DNA of 64,000 bases, from contig JANBPT010000066.1 in assembly GCA_027575765.1 (NCBI GenBank), positions 22,195 through 86,194 on the forward strand, read 5' to 3'. This DNA is from Tieghemiomyces parasiticus (lineage: Eukaryota; Kickxellomycota; Dimargaritomycetes; Dimargaritales; Dimargaritaceae). Below, piece by piece: positions 35,382-45,600 of the stretch (positions are counted from its first letter, which is position 1; each line of letters begins with the position of its first letter). The position numbers and the translations under genes were made by a program. The notes beneath the pieces were generated by a model. The model was given only the letters and a program-made list of their open reading frames with translations, did no database searches and was not told the DNA's origin.

Positions 35382-36850
35382 CTACGCGACGATCGGGTGG
35401 GCCACAGCCTGGGGTACGTAAAATTCGAGCCGGTCGCCGAGCAAACGGACGCCCTGGGGCCATACGGTATCCGGGTACGGGTACAGAACATACCCACGGT
35501 CGTCCTCCAGCTGATCCAAAGCGCGACGGTAGGTTTCCTGGAGACCCCCGTTTTTCAATCCACACGAGAACACACGCTTTTTGGCTACAGACCGGCACAT
35601 CTGAGCCATCGACTCTCCTAAATTTGGGTCGCTCGCCACGAGTGCATGCGCCACCCGCTCCTGCTCCTCCGTTCCCGCCACTTGGAGCATCCGCACGGTG
35701 GCCAGTCGGCCCTGAGACATCAAATCGCTGTCAAGGGCATTGAGGAACTGCACGACCGCCTTGATCCCGTGACGAGTGAGTAAGACACCTGTGACGCGCG
35801 GCATGATCACGCCAAAGAGCAGGGTGCTGACTGTGGAGGTGATAGAGGTAGCCAGGTTCGACGACCGTCCCCTCGTAGAGCACACGATAAGGCTATGGTG
35901 GTAAGCCACCGTGAGGTGACTGGCCGGAAATGCGCCGGCAAAGACTTCGAGGTTGCGCCGTTCAGCGAGGATCTCATCGGCCACCCGATTCACCCAGGTG
36001 GCTAGAAGGTCGGTACGGCCAGCACGGGCGGCGTAGGCCAGTGGGGAAACTTCGCGGAGGAGCTGGCCAGACTCAATGTCGTTCAGTGTCGCCCAGTCGT
36101 AAGCGGCCGGCGTCGATTCCAGACGATCGTAGTTTACCCACTCGGTCGGATCGCGGTGGCTTTGTATCAGGCCGAAATTCGCATTGTTCCCGGCGGCCTG
36201 GCGTAGCCTATTGACCGCATCGTCACCGGTGGTTGGTAGGACCGCGTTGCCCGTACGCTTGGCATGGGCCATTAATTCTTGGTAGTAGGTTCCCATGAGG
36301 AGACGAACCTCTGGCTCCGCCAGGCGGAGTAGGTCGGACCACGGCACTTCGCGCATGGTCAGGAGGACCTGACCCCGGTCGCCGGGTTTTCCTGGAGCGT
36401 GGCGAACGAGTTGCCTAAAGTTGTCCAAGTTCTGCGAAACAGTGATTACGGGTAACATTGAAGGTAGAGGGCAAAGCGCGGACGTGAGGTCAGAAAAGGC
36501 CAATAGACTTTTTGGCGCCCAGGTTGAGGCAGGGGCCCTAAATCTCATTCCCTCACGTGCCATAGAACTTTCGTCGAGATGGTACGTACCTTACCCAACC
36601 GTCGCTCCAGTTCCTCGGCAGCGTCAGTACGAAAAGCCTTGTTAACATCGATTGCCGTGAGCAGACTCTGGTGGCTTGCGAGACTCCCAATGTGTTGCCA
36701 AATCTCACGCGGCAGCCCAGCGGCTGCAGCTTGCTGCTGACTATTCGAGGTTGATGTATTCTTTGGTTGATTGGTGGTCGAGTGGGCCCCGGCGGCCAGG
36801 AGCACGGCTACTAGAGCAAGACAGGTCAATGAGCGGCTTAACATGATCAT
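35382..36850 (-). CDS. Signal-peptide protein with an F-box-like segment and ankyrin-like stretch, 436 residues
   Basis: Model on the minus strand: exons 36850-36590 and 36431-35382. The 158-bp intron begins GTACGT and ends GCAG, phase 0. The first 24 residues are a strong signal peptide (LSRSLTCLALVAVLLAAGAHS). A Gln/Asn/Ser/Ala-rich stretch follows. Residues 45-85 then fit an F-box-like pattern: GLPREIWQHIGSLASHQSLL, then DVNKAFRTDAAEELERR. The larger part is helical-looking, with one segment like an ankyrin repeat (SPLAYAARAGRTDLLATWV) and several hydrophobic stretches. I recognise no full-length family. F-box proteins normally act in the cytosol as SCF ubiquitin-ligase adaptors, so a signal peptide is unexpected. 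It may be secreted, or the segment may only resemble an F-box. A second protein of the same design lies at 57115. Confidence 0.6.
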
Positions 36851-39716
36851 TACTATCTAATGTTATCCGCGTCAGGGGTAGGCTGGCTGCGAGGGACTAG
36901 AGGCAGCTGTCGGGACGAATACGTTAGGTGTATAGTGATTGACACACTGGCGTAGACTGCGTTAGAATTATGGCTCCTCCTCTGAGCGGTTAGGCGGAAA
37001 TCCACTCGCCGGGGATGCCAGTGTCACCTATACCGTGAAGGAATTAATTAATATGCAGCGGCTATTTATGAAGGATCACACCTTAAGCGGGCGGACAGTG
37101 CGGAATATTGGTCGCACCCGTGCTCATGCTGACCAGGGCCCAGCATAGCGGGCACATTCTGCAGGACAGAAGGGATACGACATCTTACCTGCAGAGGACA
37201 AAGGAATCCGGGAGTTCGGTGGCCAAAGCAATGGTTATGGCGAGGTGTTCAATCGGCAATGTAGCAGGAGCGCTGAGGTATTGGATACTAAATGATTTTT
37301 CAAGAGCGGAGCGGGTAGATCAAGGGTTAGATTAAAAAGCGCGTAAGCCGATTTGGTACTATGGATGTAGTGCGATGCATCAGAGGCCTGGTTTAGCCGT
37401 CCCCGTCTCCTGCAGTTTAACCGCTTATATACGCGGACGCCAGTCTAATGAGTGAGTATGTCTTCCCCCATGACTTTCGGGTGGAAATGGCGTGGATAAG
37501 TCGGCGAAGGCTCAGTTGTCGAAACGGTAGCGAGGCGGGGTGTACGATTGGAACGAAGAGCCACTCGCCTCCTTCGTCCTACAATCGTCAACAGTAACGA
37601 TTCCGTCACTAAAAATGACCTACACTCCGACCTAGACCGACGATGCGAGTATGAATTACTAGCCCCACACGGGAATGGCAAGGAGGGCATCTCATACATA
37701 CCAACCGGTACGCATAGCCCTGGAGGCTGATGTAAGGCCTTAGGACGACTCGAGATAGGTGAGAGGAGGAGTCGCACCTTGGCACGGGACCCAATGGTGA
37801 AGCGGGGCTTAGAGCAGTGTGTGACACTTACCCCGGCCTCCTCTTCCTCACGGTGGAGATACTCCTACTGTGATTTGTGGCCAAAATGATCCGAATAGTT
37901 GGCGATTTGGGGACGCCCAGTTGATATTCCACCAACGACGCCGACTGCCTAAAGTAATAGGGGGTAGGGAGAGGGCGTAATTGGGGTGTCCGTTTTAGGC
38001 AGCGTTTGCCCTGATACTTCCGCTGGTTATTATTAGTATCGGCGGGCTGAATTTGTCACCTCTTTCTTCAACTTAATAGTCACTTTGCGGCGACCCGGAA
38101 GTAATGTGTTGGTCGCACCTTGTCTCTTGTGACTCGCCTGCCAACGTCAGCGGCCAACGGTAGCTACACCTCCTATACTAGACTTTGGGACCCTGTCAAT
38201 CGTGTTTCGGATCTCCCAATGGAGCATGTCACACCACCCGGTTTGCGTGACTTCCAAGTGATTCAGGCTTCAGCTTGACTGAGGTATACCGTGAGGGGAG
38301 CAGGTCTAGCCCACTGCCGGTCGACACGGGTCAATTCCCGACACCGCACCTATGTAATGAAAGCGTCCATCTCGAAGCTTCTTGTAATGCCCAATGCACT
38401 AACGATAGGGTTGGATGCTCGAAGTGGTATGAAAAATTGAGCACTCGGGCTCGGCTGATGGATCGGTTTTATCAACACTAAACGACGTCAACCCGGACCC
38501 TTGGGCCACCTGGTGGCTGTGGTTGGGTTAACTTGGATCGAAACCGCCCGTCAGTGCTTACGCAGTCACACCAATACCCTAATGAGACCAATGATTTTTA
38601 ACCTTGGCTACATGAATGCCATAGAGAATTATGTCATGAGCGGATGGAAAGGTATCACTTTACGAACCAATTGACCGGGTTAGATATAAGTATGGACACC
38701 CGCCGGTCCACCCGGTGCCAAGCTTACACAGGAGCCAAGGGGCCCATGGTATGGCTATCTACCAAGGGGCCAGTGCCTCCTTCTGCGCCATGAAAGTGGA
38801 GGAGTCCTAGCGCCTCAGGATGTGCAGAAAAGAGGGTAGTTGATAAAGCTGCTGGACCACGCCCGTTGCAATTGACTAAGCAATCCACCCAAAGATGTGA
38901 GACGGGAGAGACATGGTGCAGGAGGCCTGATGGCTGAGTGATAGGCACTGGACAAGGTAGGCCGTAATTGAATTGGAGTGGGCAGTGATTATAGAGATTT
39001 CTGCTATGGTTAGGTGGTGAGAGACCCGGCCCACAACGTATCGTCAACCGTGCCCATCACTCTCCCCAATTCCCAGGCTTTATTTTTGGCAGGTAAGGTT
39101 ATGGAGACCTCACGCGCCCCTTTATACATGGCTCTGGACGGAGGTAAGTGCCTCAAGGCCTGCCGGCCAACCAATAATGCCGGTGAATATCTCAACCTTG
39201 CCATCGTTACCAATGACAATGCTGAACTGGCCTAATCCATGACCAAACATCATGCGCAAATCAGTCCCCCTGGCCAGCCCCAATTGGCAACTACCGGCCG
39301 GGTTCTCTCACCGTTGTTAATTCCGCGCATGGCCGAGTAGTATTTACTACGTATGGTTGGGGAAAGAGAAAGGTATTGAAATGGCGGGAAGGGTAAAAAA
39401 AATCAATTAAAGTAGAACCCGGATTGAAGCCGACTAACCTTAATTTAGTCACCTCTCTTGATCCAGACACTGGCCATAAAACGTGCTTCACGTCCCCACC
39501 TTCCCGACTTAACCGACGGTCAACGCTGCAACAACCGCTACTCGCACTGTATACTTCACTACTTCAACTATATCGTATTCCTGCTTCACTTAGCTTTTCC
39601 TACCGACCCGGCAGCCCATAGCCACCCTTGTCCGCCTGTCGGCAGGTTCGTTACCATTCGTTTCTCACTCACTGACCGCCACCAGTTTGTCTAATACCTA
39701 GCTAGCCGGCTCGACC
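36851..39716. other. Gene-poor spacer upstream of the AdoMet decarboxylase gene
   Basis: About 2.9 kb without a recognisable gene. Some frames near 38.9-39.2 kb look tidy but start at non-ATG codons and match nothing. The last 230 bases form a pyrimidine-rich leader with no upstream ATG. Confidence 0.45.
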
Positions 39717-41225
39717 ATGCATCCCTCGGCTGCCCCGCCCATTCCTTCTGACCAGTGCTCACCTCCCCTGGTCTCGCCCGTGGTGCCGGCGATTGCAGGC
39801 CAGGGGAATCCTACCGACCTGCCACCCGCTGCCACCGAGGCTCTCGCGGCTGCCGACAGGGCCGAAGAGGAAATGGTATACCCCAACACTTTCGAGGGAC
39901 CCGAGAAGCTGCTCGAAATGTGGTTCAAGCCGTCATTGGCCTATGTGGGTGGCGGCCCGTCGTCTTCCGCGGATCCGGCCACCCTCGGCTTGCGGTGTGT
40001 GCCCCGGGAGCAGTGGGTAGTAATGCTTAATTTGGTGCACTGCGAGGTGCTCAACGTGATCTCCGCGGGTGAAGTGGAGGCCTTTTTGCTCAGCGAATCA
40101 TCACTGTTTGTGTACCCACACAAGGTCATTCTGAAGACCTGCGGTACCACTACCTTGCTCCACGCCGTCCCGGAGCTGCTGCGCTTGGCCCGAGAGGTGT
40201 GCGGGTGGGACCACCTCTGGCGTCTGTTTTACTCGCGTAAGCGGTTTATGTTCCCTGATCGCCAGCCGCACCCACACCGGGACTGGAACCACGAAGTGAC
40301 CTTTTTGGATGAACTGTTTGCTAACGGATCAGCCTACACCGTGGGGCGCACCAACGGCGACCACTGGAATCTGTACCTGACCTCACCCAACCCGGTGGCC
40401 CTGGCATACTCACCACCGTCCTCGTCGGCCACCAAAACCAACGGAACGGTAGCCTCAGGACCACCTACGCAGCCCCCGTCGCCCACTCGGGGCCTGGTGG
40501 CCCATGACCATGATATCACCGTCGAGATCCTGATGACGGAGCTCGATCCCGAGGCCGTGCGGCACTTCCACCGCGCTCACCTCCCGCTCGAGCCCACCAC
40601 CACGGCCTCGGAAGGTGGCCGGTTGGTCGAGGACCTCACCGGCATCTCTCGGATCTACCCACACGCCCGGACCGACTCGTACCTCTTCACTCCGTGCGGG
40701 TTTTCCCTTAACGGCCTAACGGATGACGGCCACTATTTTACCATTCACGTAACGCCGGAACCCGAATGCTCGTACGCCAGTTTCGAGACCAACCTCCGCC
40801 TGGGTTCAACCGGCCGGGGCGCCTGGGAGGAGGAAGTTGAGGCTTATAGTCCGGCGTCCGCCGCCCAGGCCCTCAAGACCCTGGTCGAGCAGGTCACCGA
40901 CATTTTCCGACCAGGTAAATTCTCCGCTACGGTGTTCAAGAGTCACAACGTCGAGAAGGTGCCCTCATCAATGATGCCACCCCCTGTACACGGCCCGAGT
41001 GACGGCGCAGGTCAGCGGGGGCCATTGAGCTCTGATACCGTACCAGGCCGTGGGGCTGAATCGGGGCCGGCCGATTTGCAGTCTCAATTCGAAGCCTGGC
41101 GGCGGTTTGCCGAGTCGTTACCCCCATGGAACTTGGAGTCACTCGCGTGCTACCGGCAATCGGACCATATCATGTACGAATTTGACAACTACTGGTTACG
41201 GTTCGGGTATTTTACCAGGATTTGA
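39717..41225 (+). CDS. SPE2: S-adenosylmethionine decarboxylase (pyruvoyl enzyme), spermidine synthesis
   Basis: This enzyme makes decarboxylated AdoMet, the aminopropyl donor for spermidine and spermine. The proenzyme cleaves itself between Glu and Ser. The site LLSESSLFV is present, with cleavage expected between E127 and S128 and the pyruvoyl group arising from S128. Other conserved pieces are FEGPEKLLEMWF, the catalytic-Cys motif ILKTCGTTT (C142), the MFPDRQPHPHRDW segment, NGDHWNLYL and GHYFTIHVTPEPECSYASFETN with the processing His. At 502 residues it is longer than yeast (about 400) and human (334). The excess is a Pro-rich N-terminus of about 50 residues, a Ser/Thr/Pro insertion after NLYLTSPNP, and an extension before the C-terminus. 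It has no intron. The catalytic set looks complete. Confidence 0.95.
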   Translation: MHPSAAPPIPSDQCSPPLVSPVVPAIAGQGNPTDLPPAATEALAAADRAEEEMVYPNTFEGPEKLLEMWFKPSLAYVGGGPSSSADPATLGLRCVPREQWVVMLNLVHCEVLNVISAGEVEAFLLSESSLFVYPHKVILKTCGTTTLLHAVPELLRLAREVCGWDHLWRLFYSRKRFMFPDRQPHPHRDWNHEVTFLDELFANGSAYTVGRTNGDHWNLYLTSPNPVALAYSPPSSSATKTNGTVASGPPTQPPSPTRGLVAHDHDITVEILMTELDPEAVRHFHRAHLPLEPTTTASEGGRLVEDLTGISRIYPHARTDSYLFTPCGFSLNGLTDDGHYFTIHVTPEPECSYASFETNLRLGSTGRGAWEEEVEAYSPASAAQALKTLVEQVTDIFRPGKFSATVFKSHNVEKVPSSMMPPPVHGPSDGAGQRGPLSSDTVPGRGAESGPADLQSQFEAWRRFAESLPPWNLESLACYRQSDHIMYEFDNYWLRFGYFTRI

Positions 41226-41613
41226 GACGTGGAAACGAACCCACCCCTATACATGGTGATAAATGTAGTGAACCCCCCAAAATCAGACAACCCTCTAGCT
41301 GTGATTGAAGTGTGCTGAATAGAAGCAGGTAAAATAGTCGCTGGCATGGGTACCCCAATAGGACCCGACTTGCCGCCTGTGGACGGGCCAAAGTCAGCTA
41401 AAAGAGTGAAGCAGATGCGTAGGCAATGGGGGGAGGGGGCGGCATACTGGCCGTCCAGATGTCAGAAGTAAGGGCCGTAGGAGTGACATGGTCTAGTCAC
41501 CATACACAGCTGTGCTCAATTAGCCCAACCGGCTCTCATCTGTGCAACGCTATTTTCAAGTTCATCATTTTCGCACCACCTTTACTTCGCATTCGCCAGG
41601 TTACCTTGTCAGG

Positions 41614-42361
41614 ATGCTCCAGCAAGCCACCCTCGTTAAAGTACTTAACCAGGCCCTCTCGGGCGGAGTGGACACAGTCGCGTAAGTGCCACATGCGACC
41701 CAAGCGGCCTGGCCGACCTCGCACTGCGGGCCTTATCTCGGCCCTGGAATGCGGCAACATCCAGAGCCCGTGGACGGTAGCAATCTCTTACAAACGGCGA
41801 CCATCCGATCCCCCCTCTCACCCCGCCGGCAATCCCGGCCTCGCTCCTGACCATCACTTATCCCTGCCCACCTATCCCACCTGCCCCCCTTACTACTCTC
41901 CAATAGTCTACTTAACCGAAAAGGCGAGGTACACGCCTGCGTCACCAACCACCCAGACGGCAGCCGCCGTGGGGAGGCCGTGGCCGCCGTCTTGAGTCAG
42001 AGTTGCGTGGCGCTCCAGGACGCCTTCCGCAATAATCCCACCCCGGACAACCTCCAGCAGACCATATTTTTATTTACGGTAAGTGCAACCCCACTACTAT
42101 TTAGTTGACAAGTACTCGTCGTAACCGGGGATGTCTCATTTTGGTCGCTAGAAGATATTGATTGACCAATATTTCTTACTGTATACATGCCGACTCCTGT
42201 CACATCAGGAGGGCAAGATCGGTACGGCTGTCGCCGGTCCAGGCTTCCTCATAATTGTCGCATCAGAGAAGACCCCCACCGGCAGTATTCGGCTCAAGTT
42301 GCAGCGGCTCCAGGGCCACCTCGAGCAGCCGCTGTCTGAAGTCGAGTCGAACGCCCTTTAG
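41614..42361 (+). CDS. LAMTOR2: LAMTOR2/p14, roadblock-fold Ragulator subunit
   Basis: Model: exons 41614-41681, 41907-42078 and 42209-42361, 130 residues. Introns are 225 and 130 bp, both begin GTAAGT, end ATAG and TCAG, and join in phase. No single long frame reveals the gene. LAMTOR2 forms a roadblock heterodimer with LAMTOR3 in the Ragulator complex that holds Rag GTPases, and so TORC1, on the lysosome or vacuole. The joined protein starts MLQQATLVKVLNQALSGGVD, as the family does (MLRPK..LTQVLSQANTGGV in animals). It continues LLNRKGEVHAC, EAVAAVLSQSCVALQDAF, EGKIGTAVAGPGFLIIVASE and KLQRLQGHLEQPLSEV. Length and end match the 125-residue animal protein. It lies about 390 bp after SPE2, same strand. 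Confidence 0.85.
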
Positions 42362-42644
42362 TGTGTTACTGTCAGTTCGCCAGGACCTGACCCTCTGCCA
42401 CCGACCCGTATGTATTATAATCGTCGAGAAGATTGAAAAAAATTACGTGATCTCGTGGATCGGATACTCATTGATTTTATGGATTGGAGGCCGTAACCTA
42501 GAATACAACGCGCAAGTAGCAGAGGGTGGAGGGCCAGAGGTACAGAAAGCAAAGGGAATGGTGCAAAGGTACGGGTAATAAGAAATGGTAGAGTGAAGCC
42601 TGAAGGACATCACAACGCCCGGGGCGGGCGCATGAAGGCAGCTT

Positions 42645-43016
42645 CTACTCGGTCTTCTTGGTCGCTTCGGCCTGGAGCGCCGCGCCCCTCTTCTCCTCCC
42701 GGGCAGCCATGAAGATAAACGCGCCCAGCACGACGTTGGCTACTACAACTGCCAGTAGCGCAGCGTAGAAGCTGCTCCCTTGAAACACGTAGTCACGGGC
42801 CATGTAGTAGGTCAGGATGGGTGCGGCCATCATGAGCAGAGTGGTGATAACCAGCTTGGCGATCACATCGTCGGGGACCGAGGGATCATGGGACTCGGAT
42901 TCGGATACCATAGTGGTCTCAGTCACGGTGGCAGGTGCTCCTTTAACGTCGGACGACCCGGCAACAGCAGAACCTGGAGTGCTGACTTCAGCTGTGGTGT
43001 CAGGTTTGGTGGACAT
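42645..43016 (-). CDS. VMA21: Vma21, V-ATPase assembly factor of the ER membrane
   Basis: Vma21 escorts the V-ATPase Vo sector out of the ER. The 123-residue frame has a polar Ser/Thr-rich N-terminus of about 50 residues, then two membrane segments: VIAKLVITTLLMMAAPILTYY and, after RDYVFQGSSF, YAALLAVVVANVVLGAFIF. The TYYxxRDYxF joint between them is the family hallmark. The last four residues are KKTE, a KKxx dilysine signal for return to the ER, as in yeast Vma21. It has no intron. It is convergent with LAMTOR2, with 283 bp between stops. Confidence 0.92.
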   Translation of the reverse strand: MSTKPDTTAEVSTPGSAVAGSSDVKGAPATVTETTMVSESESHDPSVPDDVIAKLVITTLLMMAAPILTYYMARDYVFQGSSFYAALLAVVVANVVLGAFIFMAAREEKRGAALQAEATKKTE

Positions 43017-45600
43017 GGTGAAAGAAAACTGGACAAATGGTAGCAGGCGGTTTACAACTGAATGCAGTGGCGGGAAGGCGACAATAAAGCAGAGGAGGTG
43101 GGGATAGTATGGTAGGAAGCAGGCCAGCGAATTTCAGAGAGCTAAGCGCTACCGGTGAGCGGATGAAGAGGGTTGGGGAAGCTGGGGAGTAGGGGCGATA
43201 TGGAGGGAGAGGGATAGACCAGCGCTGACCGTCGTAAAAGTTTGAGCTTGTGTAACTCAGTTGCGTAACCGAGAGGCTTGACGAGACTCAAGCTAGAGCA
43301 TTTGACCTGCGGGTGGCCAGGCTGGGCCTCACCACACACTAGCCAGGCCCAAAACAACTTAATGAAAACGACCAACTCGGCCCGACCGCAGCCGCATGTG
43401 GCTGCACCTTGAATCCATTGGGAATCACGGATTTCCTGCAGCACTTGTCGGCATATTAAATACGATGCTCAGCTAGTGGCTCAAGCTTGTTCAGTTGCGG
43501 CTTGGCGGTCCTTTCGCGTGACGTTATTTGTCAACGTCTGTACCCAAAGCAAGTGATGAATGTGATAAATAATGGCACTATGTAAACAATCGTGGAAATA
43601 ATACTAATTAGAGACATGACCACCACGCCAACGACAATTGACAAAATAGGCTACGACTATTTCCACATAACGTCGGGCATCTTAACCCCGGTAAGCGAAA
43701 AAAAACCACCATCGCAAGATTTTCTCTACAAGCTGCGCCCAGTCTTTTGTAAACCGGCCCCATGTTATCATCCCGACTGAAACGCTGTTAACCAACTTTG
43801 CAGGGGTCAGGATATAGAGAAGGCGCTAAATGTTAGCGCTTCGTGGATGCCGTAGCCTAAAACCCCGCTCCCTCCCCCCACTGGTCCATATCCCAAGTGA
43901 GGCCAACCGGCTGCCTTCGCCGTCCTTGGCGGTACCACCCGACCTTGATGGCTGCGCTTTACCGTAGCCGATTGATGAAAGATCCATCTTCCTACCCCCA
44001 CGGTGGCCCAACCCTTCCATCACCTTACTTGTCTAAACTGGGTGCCACCTTCCATAACGACCACCTTTCCCTCCATTATTCTTTGATTCTTTACCTATAT
44101 TCCTTATAGCAGTTTCTGATGACGGCTACCCTTTCTGATCTTCTGGACGTCGCCTCCGTGCACAGACGCCACCGCCTTCTATCCTCCTAGGGTCTTGCCT
44201 TGTTTACTTTTGTATACCTGATCTGACGGCTGCCGGCCATACCCCTATTCTTGTTGGCACCTGGTCCCGTCCCCCCCCCCGGTACTTGTTATTCCGAACC
44301 TGTCCTAGGCCCAGGTGAGTAGCCACTAGGGATGATACTGGCTGCCATTCGAGTATAAAAGACCTCTGGGCCACTAGTCAGTAACAGAACAAGCATCATC
44401 TAAATCATCATGCACGGTACCATTTTGGAGCTGAACCGCTAGTTTGTTTCATTAGTAAGTTTGTCCCTATCACAGTGGAGCTTGAAGCTGTAGATGACAT
44501 CTAGGAGTACCTAAAGCGAGAGATCGAATGGCATAACCCATTATACAATCAGACCTTTCCTCACCTCGTAACTAGCCTGTTTACCTCTTTTCCGGGTTGA
44601 CTTCTGAAGCCCCATCCTCACCCCGCCCCTATTTACCAACCATGATGTGCAGGACACTGTTTATTATCCTTATTGCCTACACGCGAATGTTATTGAATAT
44701 ATCTCAGTACATAATAAGAGGAGACCAGTCAACTGGTTGGTCGGATATGGCCGGAGAGAGAAAAATGAATTGAAAGGGGAAAAAGAGAAAGTATAAGGGG
44801 AAAAGGGCGGTCTGTAAGACCTGTCGGTCCTATATTGAGAAGTTGTTATCGGTCGATAAAGGGGGACACTGACCCATTATCCACCTTCCGTCATTTCAAC
44901 AAGCCACAGTTTAAAGGAGGCTTAACTTTTGGCAGTTCACTAGTTAGCCGAATGCACCTTACGAAAGGGAAGATAGTCCGCAGCCTCTCAATTGAACCGG
45001 CTTGTATTGAATATTACAGAAATTTATGCGGTGGGTTTTGCTAAACTGGGGCATCGCCTTACTTGACTACGACGGTCCCCCCGCCCAAATTGAACCTACA
45101 GAGTCAACTTCACCGCCCAATTCATTGGCGATGGCGAGGCTTGACGCTTGGTAGGAGATCGGGGGGGGGTATCTCAACTGACTACACACACTCTGCTAAG
45201 GATAAAATTATCATCTTTAAGTGCGCGCCACCACCCGGGAAGCCCTTAAGGGCCAGATATTCAGCATGGGCGGCTCAAAGGCGCACTCCATTTTCAAGGC
45301 TAAAGGCATATCCGAAGCAAAGACTTGGGCCAACTATCTACCGCAGCAGCAGGATGTCGGAAGTGTATGGTGAAGCATATCGTCCACCTTGTAGATCTGA
45401 AAAAATAGGCCGCTGTTGAGCAGGCTCCAAGCATCGATGAGGTCGACTTGACCTTCGAGCCGCACCCTCTGCGCTCGGCCCACACCCTTCCATCTCGACA
45501 TCTCCACCCTGAATGATCGCCCAATTCACCATCTACTGCTTACCAATCCACATTATCCCTTTATTTCCCCTCGCCTCCTCCTCCTCTACCCACCCCCAAC
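43017..45600. other. Spacer holding LTR-like repeat A and the GCN20 leader
   Basis: About 2.6 kb. The LTR-like repeat at 43831-44474 is listed separately. A palindrome (GCGCTAA, ATG, TTAGCGC) lies at 43823-43839 at its left edge. The last 80 bases are C/T-rich leader of GCN20. Nothing else is recognisable. Confidence 0.45.
43831..44474 (+). repeat. LTR-like repeat, copy A (near-identical to copy B at 58 kb)
   Basis: About 620 bp (43844-44463) matches 58045-58663 almost base for base. If the TG at 43831 and CA at 44474 are the true ends, the unit is 644 bp with the TG..CA ends of an LTR. It has a TATA box at 44354-44360 followed by GACCTCTGGGCCACTAG, as an LTR promoter would. No flanking direct repeat of 4-6 bp was found for these ends, and there are no internal retrotransposon genes nearby, so this would be a solo LTR or an LTR-like interspersed repeat. 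Confidence 0.7.

Noticed and set aside
39014..39235. 74-codon tidy frame in the spacer before SPE2
   Set aside because: It lacks an ATG until its middle and matches no family I know.
39480..39716. uORF in the AdoMet decarboxylase leader, as in animals and plants
   Set aside because: There is no ATG in the 230 bases or so before the start codon.
43825..44480. Target-site duplications flanking the LTR-like copies
   Set aside because: The five bases on either side of the inferred TG..CA ends do not match for copy A or copy B, so the exact ends remain uncertain.
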